Shown here in pieces: positions 48,601-60,600 of a stretch of DNA of 64,000 bases. The position numbers and the translations under genes were made by a program. Source of the stretch: Cornus controversa (taxonomy: Eukaryota > Streptophyta > Magnoliopsida > Cornales > Cornaceae); NCBI GenBank assembly GCA_026545225.1, contig CM048853.1, forward strand, positions 54,331,755 to 54,395,754, given 5' to 3'. Position 1 is the first letter of the stretch; every line of letters begins with the position of its first letter. Under the pieces are notes generated by a model. That model was not told where the DNA came from. It did no database searches and worked only from the letters and a program-made list of their open reading frames with translations.

Positions 48601-51600
48601 AAGATGAATACTGATCTGTTTTTGTTTTTTGCAAATGAAGTTCGGTCAAATGATGAATGAATAGAATATAGATGAAAACTGACCTGTCTTTGTTTTTTGT
48701 TTTGGACTAGCATTTTGGTTTTTGTGAATGCTTAGTCTTGAATGTAAATAATTAAAATGATGGTTGATGATGCATGTTAGAAATGTATGGTAGTGGTTTA
48801 CATGTGACATTGTTCTCTACTTTATGACTTATGATTTGTGATTTTTTTTTTGTTAGGTTGATGAAAAATAATTTTACCAAAATTAAGAGTACAACATAAT
48901 ATATATATATATATATATAAAAATAAAAATATATATTTATTATTTGCTGTGTCCTCGCCGTATCCGTGTCCTAATTTTTTAGGATTTGCCGTGTCGCCGA
49001 GTCCGTGTCGTGTCGTATTCGTGTCCCGTATCCTTGTCCGTGCTTCTTAGTTCAAAACCATACATTTTAACATGAATTCACATACTTTAAATAAACATAA
49101 ACTCATGCTTACAGATAGCATCATCTCAAGAATATCATACATGTTCACATGTCTCATATTATCACATAGAGCACACATACATATCAAATTTAGCATGCAA
49201 TTATCACAAGAGCAACTAGGAATTTAAAGCCCAAATCCCAAATCTACTATGCAAGCTAACCCACCAAGGAAACCACATAATTCCTATAGAATTGACGTTA
49301 GGGAGGAAGGAATACCCCTACCTCAAATCTCTGTAGAAGTCCCAGCACCACCACACCTCAAACTGTGAACAAATCATTTCAACTTCATCATCATTGAAAC
49401 CGACATTACCTAAGGCCACCCACAAACTCAGCCGTGAAAACCCAGCCTTCACCAACCAACTGCCCAACTTTCACCTTCACTAAGCTCCACCATTGGAGCT
49501 GCCATCACCATTAACACCAATCTCCATGGCAGCCGTGACTAACCGTGAAAATCCAGTCACAAACCAGCCAAAATTAGTCTGCAATGGCCACCCACTTTAG
49601 CACAACTATCATCATAGCTACCATACTCAACCACTACTTCAATTAAACCAGCTGAGCACCACCAACCATGGCTGGAACAACCTTCACCCAAGGCCACAAA
49701 ATTGAACACCATCAGCCGAAGACCCGATAACGAGGCCACCGTTAAACACCTAACCGTGAGCATCACCACCACCACGGCCAGCCCGCCATGGTCACACCAA
49801 GACCACGCAAACAGGCCATTCCCGGCCACCACCGTAGAACCCATGTGCGATCCTCACCACCAACCAATTCAGTCCAAAACGACCACCCATGGAGCCTCCA
49901 TGATCAGACCACCAACCAACTAGCTCACAGCCCAATCGTGCGCCGAGTCCACTAAAAAGTCCCAAAAATTGGACCCAAATCAACTCACCTCAACAGACCC
50001 AGCGACCCAAACCAGTCAGCCCCACCGTGACCCCCACTTGCCACCGAACCCAAACCAGCTTCATCGCCGGCACCATCCGAAACCCAATTGTGGAAACCCA
50101 TCCCCTGATCGTCGACCACCATGGCCAAACAGACCCTTGACACGTCCTGTAGGAACCATGCCTGCAACGACGCAGCCATTTTCTCCCTCAAGCTACTGCC
50201 GAGAGCCATAACAGCCGCTAGTAGCCACCGTCCACCGTCTCCCAGCCGAAGCTCCACCGTGAGCACCACCAGCCTAAGCTTCTTCCTCTCTCTATTCTCA
50301 GTTCTCTTTCTCTCTCTAGTCGTCTCGGCTTTCTCTCTCTTTCCCTCTCCACATTCTCTCTCTAACTTTCCCTTCTCTCCTCTTTTTCTCTTTTCTTCTT
50401 TTTCTTCTTTCTCTTTCTTTTCTTCTTTTCTCTTCAGCCGATTCCCTCCCTTCTTTTCTTTTTATCTTCATTTGCTTTGGTCCACACGTTTTTGTGTCCC
50501 CTCTACTCCACAAGATTTATATATATCATATATAAATATATACATATTACACCACATGGGTTATAACCCATTCCCAGCCATATGCAAACATATATATTAT
50601 ACATATATAACATCATATAAAACATATACCCATATGTTTATTTATATACATACAATACTATACACAATTACATGTATTTATTATATACATGCACCCCCAT
50701 ATATTGATAATTAAATGTAAATATATCCCCTATATATATATATAACCACATCCTCCATCTATATATGAAATCCCACATATATGAACATCCACTTCCTATA
50801 TATATATAATTCCATTTATATATATATATCCACATATTTTTCGAAATTAATAATTCGAAAAAAGAAAACCCGAACAAAGATCATCCGGAACCGGTTTAAA
50901 TAATCTGGGTTGTTACTCTAGGTCTCCAAAAAAAAAGAAAAAAAGAAAAAAGAAAGTTGTTCTCTGTAATTCTGGCAGAGATGACTTAAAAAAAAAACAG
51001 AAAATATTAGGTTCTTTCTCTATTTCATGTTCAATATTCTATAATTCTCTCTCTTGTACTTGGATTGTCTTGTCTTGACTATCATGGGTGACAAATCGAA
51101 AAACAAGGATTCTCTCTTTTTCGGCTCGATAACTACTACCAAATTAAAGGGTTCCAATTACCTTCAATGGTCTTGGGCAGTCCAAGTTTTTCATGAAATC
51201 TTGTGGAAAACTTTCTTACATCTTTTCACCCAAACCCAAGGAGGATAAAACAAATTAATGCACGGTAACAGGAGGATGCACATATTATGACTTGGCTATG
51301 GAATAGTATGGAACAAGAGGTGTTTAATAATGTTTCGTTTCTAGAGTCTACTAAGGAGATTTGGGACACACTCAAAGAAATGTACTCTTCAGAAAAGTAT
51401 ATTTCTCGCATTTACCAGTTGTACTAGGATATCTTTTCTCTTCAATAAGGTGACCGATCGATTGAAGAATACTACTCGGAATTGAAAGGCATCTGGGAAG
51501 AATTTAATGTTTATTAGCCTTTGACTACGGATTTAGAGACTCATAAACAACACAGAGAAGAATTTCGGGTAGCAAAATTTTTATAAAGACTTTGGCTAGA

Positions 51601-54600
51601 ACTTGCTCCCATCAGTTCTCAGATTCTCTCAGGCAAAGATTTGCTAACTGCTAGTGAGACTTTTGCCCTTATTCGACGTGCCTCTATCCACTCTTCTACT
51701 ATAGAGATTCAGAGGAGGAGGATCGTTTTGCCTTCGTTGCTCTAGCTGAGTGATTAGATACTTCACGTGGTGGTCGAGGGGGACATGGTCGTCCTCATAC
51801 TAGCAAAGGTGGTCGTTGGTGGAAGAGGTGGTCGTGGTGGTAGAGGTGGTTGTGGTTGCAGGACTTGTACACACTGTGGCCGCACCAATCACTCTGTTGA
51901 TTACTGTTGGGAACTTCACGACAAGCCTGCATGGGCAAATCAGGCTATGGTTAAGGGGAAAAATCCTAATCTTGCTGCTGAAGAATAGGTTCTTATATCC
52001 AAAGCTGAGTATGATTCAATTGTCAAGCGTGCCAATCCTCCATCCACTTTCACAGCTACTTTTGGTGATTCATGTAATACTTGTTTTCATTCTTCCTTCA
52101 GTACACCTTGGATTATTGATTTCGGGGCCTCAGATCATATGACAGGTAACTCTTCTCTTTTGTCTGACATTACTCGTGTATCTTCTCCCTCATTTGTTAC
52201 AATAGCTAATGGTATCAAGTCTCCAGTCCAAGGAATTGGTACCGTTAGTACATCTAGTCCAACCTTCTCTTCCATTTTATATCTACCTCAATTTCCTTTT
52301 AACTTGTTATCAGTTCGTAAGATTACTTCTGCTCTAAATTGTTCGGTAACATTATATCCTACTCACTGTATCTTTCAGGATCTAAGGATGAAGAGGATGA
52401 TTGGTGAGGGATTTGAGAAGGATGGGCTCTGCAACTTTCAATTGTTTTGTTCACCTATTGCATCTGCACTCCATACCTCGACTTCTCCGTATCAGTGGCA
52501 CTGTCGTCTTGGACATCATTCATCTGACAATCTTCAGTGTTTAGTTCCTTTTTTACCAAAATTTTCTAGTTTTAATTGTGAAACGTGTGAACGTACTAAG
52601 CATCATAGGGCTACTTTTAAGTATAGAACTGATGAGCTTTGTTTATGCCCTTTTGAGCTTGTTCACTCTGATGCTTGGGGTCTAGCCCGAACTATTGGAT
52701 TAGCTGGTGCTCGATATTTTATTTCCTTTATTGATGATTATTCTCGTTTGACTTGGTTATATATTCTTAAAGATCGATCTCAAGTCTTTCATGTGTTTAA
52801 ATCTTTTTATGCTGAGATAACTAATCAGTTGAATGCTAAGTTACACATTCTTCGAATTGATAATGCCCTTGAATATAAGGATGGTCTCTTTTAGCAATTT
52901 CTTGAGTCTAGAGGTGTCACCCATCAAACTTCCTGTGTTGATATTTCCCAACAAAATGGAATTGCTGAAAGAAAGAATGGACCAATTCTTGCTATTGCCC
53001 GGGCTTTGATAATTCAAATGAATGTGCCTAAGCATTTTTGGGGAGACGCAGTTCTTACTGCGGCATATCTTTTAAATGTAATGTCATCTTGGGTCCTTAA
53101 AGGAAAATCACCTTTTTAGATAATGTTTCATAATAAAAATTTATTTTCTCTTCCTCCAAAAGTGTTTGGGTGCATTTGTTTTATTTATAATTTAAATCCA
53201 AGACGAGACAAACTTGACCCTTAAGCTCACAAATGTATATTTTTGGGCTATTCTCGCACTCAGAAAGGATATAGGTGTTACAGTCCATCTTTGAGAAAAT
53301 ATTTTGTGTGTGCTGATGTGACATTGTTTGAGCATATTCCATATTATTCTAAGGAGGGTAGTCAAGTGGAGGAACTTATTTTTCCAGACATTGTTCTCCC
53401 ATCTCCGGTTCTTGATACTACTCTCGCTCCTAGGGTTTATACTCGACATGCTCGCAAGAATACTGCTTCTGCTTCTACCACTGCCAGGACGAATCTCTTA
53501 TGCCACCTGCTCCAGCGATTGAACATGTAGAGCCTTCCTTGCATCCTCCATCATCTTCCTCAGCGCTTATAGATCCAGTTGTTCATCCTTCCGAGTCTGA
53601 TCTTCCCATTGCACTTTGCAAAGATAGAAGGGTTTGTACTAATCATCCGATATCTCATTTTGTTTCTTATGACCATTTGTCTTCTTTTCGAGCTTTCTCT
53701 TTATCATTGTTATTGTTATGTGTTACTGTTCTAAGTCATATAAGGAAGCTCTTTTCCATCCTGGCTGGTGGAAAGCTATGGAAGAGAAAATGCATGCCTT
53801 ACAATTGAATCATATTTGGGATCTTCTTCCAAAGCCAGCAGTTGCTCTGATACCATGTCAAGAATATAGGCTAAGTTGAGAGAGAAATCTTAGAGAGAGA
53901 GGAGAGAAATAAATTATTTTATTATGTATTCAAAGAGTGACTACAATCTGAATTTATAATGATCTAAAGAACAAAAATAAAGAAAACAACAATATATGAA
54001 AATGGAAAGCACTGATTTTGCCCCTAATTAAGGAATAATTGATATAACCCTAATAAAGGAATAGTTGACTGACGATAGTTGTATTCTATTCATGACACTT
54101 GTTATTGATCATTTTGTGCTTATTCTTCAGTTTTTTGTGTGCTCCTAATTATATAATTGATCAGGTATCCGTGTTCAGAGCCTTAACAAAGGTCAGATCA
54201 CTATGGATATTGACTTCCGATGGGGTGGTGATCCAAACATCGTTTTAGGTGTTGAAGCTGCACTTGTTGCTTCAATACCCATTCAGGTTGGTCAATTAAT
54301 TCTTTAGTTTTTATTTGAGTTGTTTTCCTTTACATTTTAGATTCAATGCTATTTTACTTATCATCATTTGCTACTCAAATCGTATTATATAGGACAATAT
54401 TACTTTTTATAATGTCATTACACTATTGGTTGTAGTTCAAGGACCTTCAGGTTTTCACTGTTGTTCGTGTTATCTTCCAACTTTGTGAAGAGATTCCTTG
54501 CATATCTGCTGTTGTTGTTGCTCTGCTTTCTGAGGTATGTCTTAAGCATATTTTTTGTAGTGCTTGCAATTTAGTGGGTGACGATGTTCAGTTATTTTCA

Positions 54601-57600
54601 GTTGTCATTAACTACATGCGAGTTAGTTCAGTATGTATATGGTAAAGATGCAACATGGTCAGAGAGTTGAATCTGATTCAGATACTTATTCTTTTTTTAG
54701 CTCAACAAAAAAGTTGGGGTTCATGGATTTGATAGAATATGATAAATGCCCAATATATAAAAACTCATATACGGTGAGTTTATGGCTCAAATAAATGGTT
54801 CCATGTTTAACAATGATGAAAAGGTCTTATTTTCAGGTACGTTGTGATGATATCTTGGATATCTTTTTAGTTTTGTATTTGAGAAAGTTGTACTGACAAT
54901 ACAGTGCAACATCATAGAATGAAGAAGATATATATTAGCAATTCTTGGGGAAAGGTAGAATTTTGAATTGTTTATATGTCCTATCAATTTAAGAGTATAT
55001 TGATAATGGGAGCTCCCTAGATCATAGTTTGACAATATTTTGATTTAGTAGGGTGTCACTGTTAATCTTGATACTAGGCCAACCATTCCATTTGGTTGAA
55101 ATGGTCCATTTTGTTGAATGTCAATTCTTCTATTGCCATATGATTGTGCAAAGAAGTTGGGTATCTGATACTAGTGGAAGATTACGAGGAAGTAAACCTG
55201 TCTTAGATTTATGCTGCATTTGGATAAATTCAATGGATTTGAAACGAAGGGATTTCAGTTTAAATAAGAGATTTGCTATTGAAATTGGATTCGGAAGCTT
55301 GTGAGAATGTTAATTTAGAGGTATATAAGACATTTTTTTACAAGTGAATCCATGCATATTGTTAAAAATTAAAAGTAAATTATAAAACTTTAATCCAAAG
55401 CATACTCCTTAAATAATTGAACTTGTTAAACCGTGAGATCATTACTCAAGAGTATGAGCGGTAATTTCAGTTATTTTTAGATATTTATGCTGACTGTGAT
55501 TTGAATTTTAGTTTGTATCCGTTAAATTTCAAATTAATTCATCACATCCGCTATAATACAGAAATAAAAAGCAAAGTAGAGCATCGACACCAAATTTTTA
55601 CGTGAAATACTCTTATTAGGAAAAATCATGGGACCTAGTTTAGTTAGAAACAATCCACTATCCGAGAAAGAAGTTACAACTAGGTTTACAGTTCCTACAC
55701 CCTAGAACCCCTAGTAATGGGAATTTCACTCTCTTAGGGACTGTTTGGTAGCCGTTTTCGTTTTGCATTTTTGTTTTCGTCCGAAACAAAAACAACGTTT
55801 TTGTTGTGGAGTGTGTTCAATAGTGATTGGAAGCATGCTTGGTAATGTAAAATTTGTTGCTAAGATTTTTGGAAGCAAAAACATGAAAATATGTTTGGTA
55901 AAAAATGTTGCAAGATTGAGCAACAAAATGACTAGTTAAAAAAGGTCACCTGGAGTTTTTTTATTTGGCATTGTTCACTGCTACAGAGCGAAAACATTAG
56001 GAAACACCAATTTGGTGTTTTTCTAGACAAGATTCACATATTGGTATAGGCACCTCTGCCACAACAGGTAATTAACCTACTAAGTCAACTCTAGGAATAA
56101 TAACAAAGAAAGATGTAATAAAAAAAATAAGACAAAGGAGAACAAAATGGCAGACGAGTAGAAAAGCCAGAGAAAGCCTAAGCCAAAATGTTGAATAGTA
56201 GGAGATGGGCATACCGTCCGGAAACTTTTAGTTGTCCCTCCGTAAGTAAGTTGTTCTATTTGGACTTCTTTTCAGCAACAAATGCGGTACTATTCAAATG
56301 GAAATAAAAGTTACCAAACATGTTGCGGTGTTTTGCTTCGCTATAGTACACCACTAGTAACACAAAACACAAAACAAAAACAATTGCCAAACAGGCCCTT
56401 AAAGATTTTCTCTTTAGATGATCAGAGGCTTCAAATCATGACTAGGCTTAACCACCCTATATTTATAGCCAATACATTTAAAGAAGCATGCTTGGTAACT
56501 TAAAATTTGTTGCTATGATTTTTGGAAGCAAAAACATGAAAATATGTTTGGTAAAGTTTTTTTTTATTTTTTTATTTGGTATTGTTCACTGCTATAGTGC
56601 GAAAACATTAGGAAACACCAATTTGGTGTTTTTCTAGACAAGATTCACATGTTGGTATAGGCACCTATGCCACAAGAGGTAATTAACCTACTAAGTCAAC
56701 TAAGGCATAATAACAAAGAAAGATGTAATAAAAAAAATAAGACAAAGGAGAATAAAATGGCAGATGAGTAGAAAACCTAGAGAAAGCCTAAGCCAAAATG
56801 TTGAATAGTAGGAGACGGGCATACCGCCCGGAAACTTTTAGTTGTCTCTCCGTAAGTAAGTTGTTCTATTTGGGGTTCTTTTTAGCAACAAATGCGGTAC
56901 TATTCAAATGGAAACAAAAGTTACCAAACATGTTGCGGTGTTTTGTTTCGCTACAGTACACCATTCGTAACACAACTCAAAACAAAAATGATTGCCAAAC
57001 AGGCCCTTAAGGATTTTCTCTTTAGAAGGCTTCAAATCATGACTGGGCTGACTATAACCCTATATGTATAGCCAATACATGTAGCCCATATGTTTTGGTA
57101 AGTTAAATCCTTGTAGAATCAAATGGATAATCTATCATGTGGGCATTTAAAGTAGCATTTTAGAGCACATAAATGGCCATACAATAAGTTTTCGGTCGGC
57201 TGAAATTCTCCCTCTCTTTTGATACTCTGTTGATGAGGGTTGTTTCTGTTTTGAGAGAGTTTTCAAATACATAGGTCCGAGGGGTTCAATTGATTGAGGC
57301 TTCAATCAACACCACCTGGAGAGTCTTCGATAGATCGAGCCATTGATCGAGGCATTCTGCATCTCAAAATATTATTATGCGAAAATCTTGATTGACGACA
57401 TTTCAGTCAATGCTCTCAGGATTTCAAACATGCAATTTAGACATCCCATCAATCGATCGACCATTCTATCGGCACTCTCGGGAATTTGCTTGATATTGAT
57501 CGATATATTCTGTTGCTCAATTAAAACATAAATTTGGAATATATTGAAATCCTTCCCTTTTGAAAAGCTATTTTTTCCAAAACACATTTAAAACAAAATC

Positions 57601-60600
57601 TTGAGCTTCTCCAAGATCAATCGAGGTCATTAAAGGTCCTAAGTCAATTTACCAGTGCCCTAGATATTTGATTGAGTATGCGAATTTATTCTTCACAATT
57701 TTTTGCGTGCATTGTCTTCAATGGTTGTACTCATATGACTCAAGACACTTTGAGACATTACAACCCAAGTTTTGAGTAGAAAATTGCCAACATAAGACTC
57801 TAATTCCTAACATTTTCCCCCTTTGGAAATTTCGAAACAAAACTTAAACAATACATGTATAAGAATGACTAACGCAACTGAAAAACAGAATCACACTTGC
57901 ATATACATAAAAAGAAAATAAAAGACTCAAAATCTGTTCAATCACTTGGTCTTGAATCTTGTTCAACTTCAGATTATGCTCTCTGTTGCCTACGAGACAC
58001 AAAATGACAAACATAATCAAGCATAATACTGACCAAGAAAATAAATATAAAAACATGATATATAAAACAATTATACAAAAAAAAAAATGAATATCAAGGC
58101 TTTATTATATCAGAAGGGTCAAAACATCTCTACTTATAAAAAAAAATAAGTGTCAAAACATCTCCCTCTAAATATATTAACCAATATTTTCTACCATTTC
58201 TCCTAATTTTTTGTTACGGAATTGACAAAAAGATAAAACACTTCAGAGAGAGAACCAAAGAAAAAAAGAGAGAGAAAACAATATATATAAAATGTAAGTC
58301 TTTTTATAATTTTATATAAAAGAAATATAGATAAGCTTAGTTATCGTGCACAAGAAAACTTTCTTGTTACCGAATAACATAACGACACTTCGATTAAAAA
58401 ACACGACTTTATTAAATATCAATCAAAGTATCTTATTTTATTACAGAAGAAAGTCTCAACAAGTTTAATTCACTTTTCATTGTTTTTAACCATTAGAAAG
58501 ATCTTCAATTTTATTTCCTTGTATGTGAAAGTGAACTAAATGATCAACTTAAACTATAGTGATTGGAGTCTCAACAATGTTCATGTTACTCAACAATCAT
58601 AGTTATCAATAGCCCAAACATGATTATAAAAGAAATTCAAGTAAAATTTTCAACCAGCTCCTTTGAATTTCTCTCTCTCTCTCCACAAACCTTGATGGCT
58701 TTCACACTAATGGGCAACCAACTCTTCTGAAAACAATTTCTATAATTATTGTGATTTTTCATTTCTCTTTTGTCTTGATACAAATCCCATATTTAATCCT
58801 TTTAAAAGTTGGGTATGCATCAGCACTTTTCTTTTGTAAACTCACTGATGCTATTTTGCTGTCGTGTATTTTTTCTTTTTCTCTTGGTCTTTTGTCATGC
58901 ATATGGTCATCTCAATTCCCACAATTACCAAGATAACAATCCCATGGCTCAACAATAATAAAAACATTGATTGTTTAGTGTGCTTGTGTGTTTTACAAGA
59001 TAAACTCCATTGAATCAAAATCTAATCGAAGAAAAGTAAATTAACTACGAATCAACTTAACTCCAAAGTACTTCTTTCCATATCATTCATGTGTCTTGTA
59101 TATTGTCATCTTAGTTCAATTATGCTATTCAACAACTTAAAGTGTTCACATATTCATGAGACCGAAAGTAAAATAAAACAAATTCAAAAAAAAAAATATA
59201 TTGATATATAGATATTGTACAAGTAAACAAAAGGATGAGAATTAATTATCTTAAGCAACCACACCCTTTAGCCTCCCTAAGGTATCCATTCTTAGTTGGG
59301 TCTAATGGTTTTGTCAATATGTCTGCCAATTGATTTTCAGTGTTTACTTTTTCTTAGTTTATTATGTTTTGTTCCACACAGTTCATGAATAAAATGTTGT
59401 CTTATATCTATATGTTTAGTTCTAGATAACACTTGAATTATCACAAAATATAGACGGTACTTCAAATATATAACCATTTTACCACCTGATTAGGAAATTG
59501 CCCACATAAGACTCTAATTCCTAACAGAACCTAAATGCATTTGTTTTCAAATCCTTCAATCCAAATGGAGCCTAAAATTTGTGGATTTATTTTGTGATAG
59601 TAGTGTTGTTTGGTTAAGATTGACTAATTTATTATTCTTTTAAAAATATACTTTAAATATATAGCCATTTTACCATTTTTTTCCCACTTAATATATGCTA
59701 AGTAACCATTTTTATGGTTTCAGTCAAATCTTTTGAAGTTTTTCCTTGCTGACTGAAGTTATCATTTTGATCTTTGTCCTGATGATCAAGTAACTTGTTT
59801 GTGTTATTTAGTATGATGTTAAAACTTGCAAAGATTAAATTTATGAATGTAAATCTCGGATTAGAAATGAGATGGCACTCTGTTATACTATGAGCAAACA
59901 AAGCTACATCGTAATTGTGAGCATTTTATTACTCACATTTACTATTGAAATGATTAATTCTCGTGTGTTCAATCAGCCAAAGCCTAGAATTGATTACACT
60001 CTGAAAGCTGTTGGTGGAAGTTTAACTGCCATTCCTGGAATATCAGATATGATTGATGTAAGTTTTGATTAGGGAGTCAAAATGCTGTATTGTCATTATT
60101 TTTGTGAACTGTTATTTATTGTTACTTAAGCTCATTTGTTTTCATTTTGTTACTTTGGTTAGGATACTGTGAATTCCATCATTACAGATATGCTTCAATG
60201 GCCCCACAGGATTGTCGTTCCAATCGGTGGTATACCCATTGATTTAAGGTATTTGTGTTCTTTATTTTGATTCAAGAATATATGTTTCCTGATGATTCTT
60301 ATTTCTGACTATTCCTTTTATTTTATGCTGCATCAGTTGAATCAAGTGATTATACAAATTTGATATGAAACTGTGTTTGCTTCTTTCAATTCCACGTGGT
60401 TACTCCAACCGAAAATTGATAAATTAAGGAACTTCAGCTAAGCAGCCAAATCTGGTATAATGGATATGAAGCTCAATGTGATGCTAATTGGATCACACTA
60501 AACCTCTTATAAATAATTTGTAGTCTCTTTGTTTATCCTTAAAAATTATTGAACTAAAGCAATATTTACTAGTTTTAGTTTATATAACTTGAACGTTGTG

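Larger units (their letters stand above)
44226..50917 (-). mobile_element. LTR retroelement remnant (long LTR, minus orientation) nested in the copia element
   Basis: Flanked by an identical CTAGG at 44221-44225 and 50918-50922. On the minus strand a long LTR (50917 down to 44358, about 2.8 kb without the hAT) ends GGGGCGTGACA. It is followed by a primer-binding-site sequence TGGTATCAGAGC (44343-44354). A short piece follows that ends GGGGCATGACA at 44226, presumably the end of the other LTR after a large deletion. No retroelement coding remains. Open frames at 49557-50714 are low-complexity LTR sequence. Confidence 0.75.
42564..54097 (-). mobile_element. Ty1-copia retrotransposon with internally inverted gag-pro-int block and nested insertions
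   Basis: Two LTRs (42564-42815 and 53856-54097) are flanked by an identical 5-bp target duplication CTTGT (42559-42563 and 54098-54102), so this is one insertion. On the minus strand the right LTR is followed by a primer-binding site TGGTATCAGAGC (53844-53855), and the left LTR is preceded by a polypurine tract CTTGAGGGAGAG (42816-42827). RT and RNase H (42830-44220) read on the minus strand as expected. The gag, protease, integrase and RT start (51084-53838) read on the plus strand, inverted. The nested element 44226-50917 sits near one inversion junction. Without nested DNA the element is about 4.8 kb, normal for copia. The coding parts carry stops and it is not autonomous. Confidence 0.92.
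39205..54164 (+). other. CLB1 intron 4 (14,960 bp), built mostly from nested transposons
   Basis: Donor after 39204 and acceptor before 54165 are canonical and keep phase. Contents: hAT 39392-41321, CG-rich repeat 41645-42412, copia 42564-54097 with its nested insertions. Without these only about 0.7 kb of intron would remain. Confidence 0.9.
55424..59526 (-). mobile_element. Second Ty1-copia remnant (minus orientation) in CLB1 intron 6
   Basis: The plus-strand start TGTTAAACCG (55424) and end ATTCCTAACA (59526) are LTR-type ends. Flanks are GAACT (55419-55423) and GAACC (59527-59531), a 5-bp duplication with one mismatch. The same LTR end (GACTCTAATTCCTAACA) recurs at 57796-57812, next to a polypurine tract (minus strand, 57813-57826). 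An RNase H end ([20 protein letters not shown], minus, about 59335-59260) places the 3' LTR at 55424-57812. Only about 30 bp of the 5' LTR (59495-59526) is left; nearly all gag-pol is deleted. Confidence 0.8.
54535..59976 (+). other. CLB1 intron 6 (5442 bp), mostly a second copia element
   Basis: Canonical splice sites and phase. Holds the copia remnant 55424-59526, which itself contains a Harbinger-type element and a tandem duplication. Confidence 0.88.

Noticed and set aside
49557-50269. Gly/Val-rich minus-strand open frames near 49557-50269
   Set aside because: Same LTR region; overlapping frames on both strands, low complexity, no known domain.
50121-50714. 197-codon open frame on the plus strand with Ser/Phe runs
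   Set aside because: Lies in the pyrimidine-rich part of a long LTR; composition explains the open frame and there is no start context or homology.
59872-60072. Alternative start for the SMP exon ([10 protein letters not shown]…)
   Set aside because: This open frame runs through the intron 6 acceptor; the homologous protein begins the exon at PKPRIDY, with a clean CAG acceptor at 59976.
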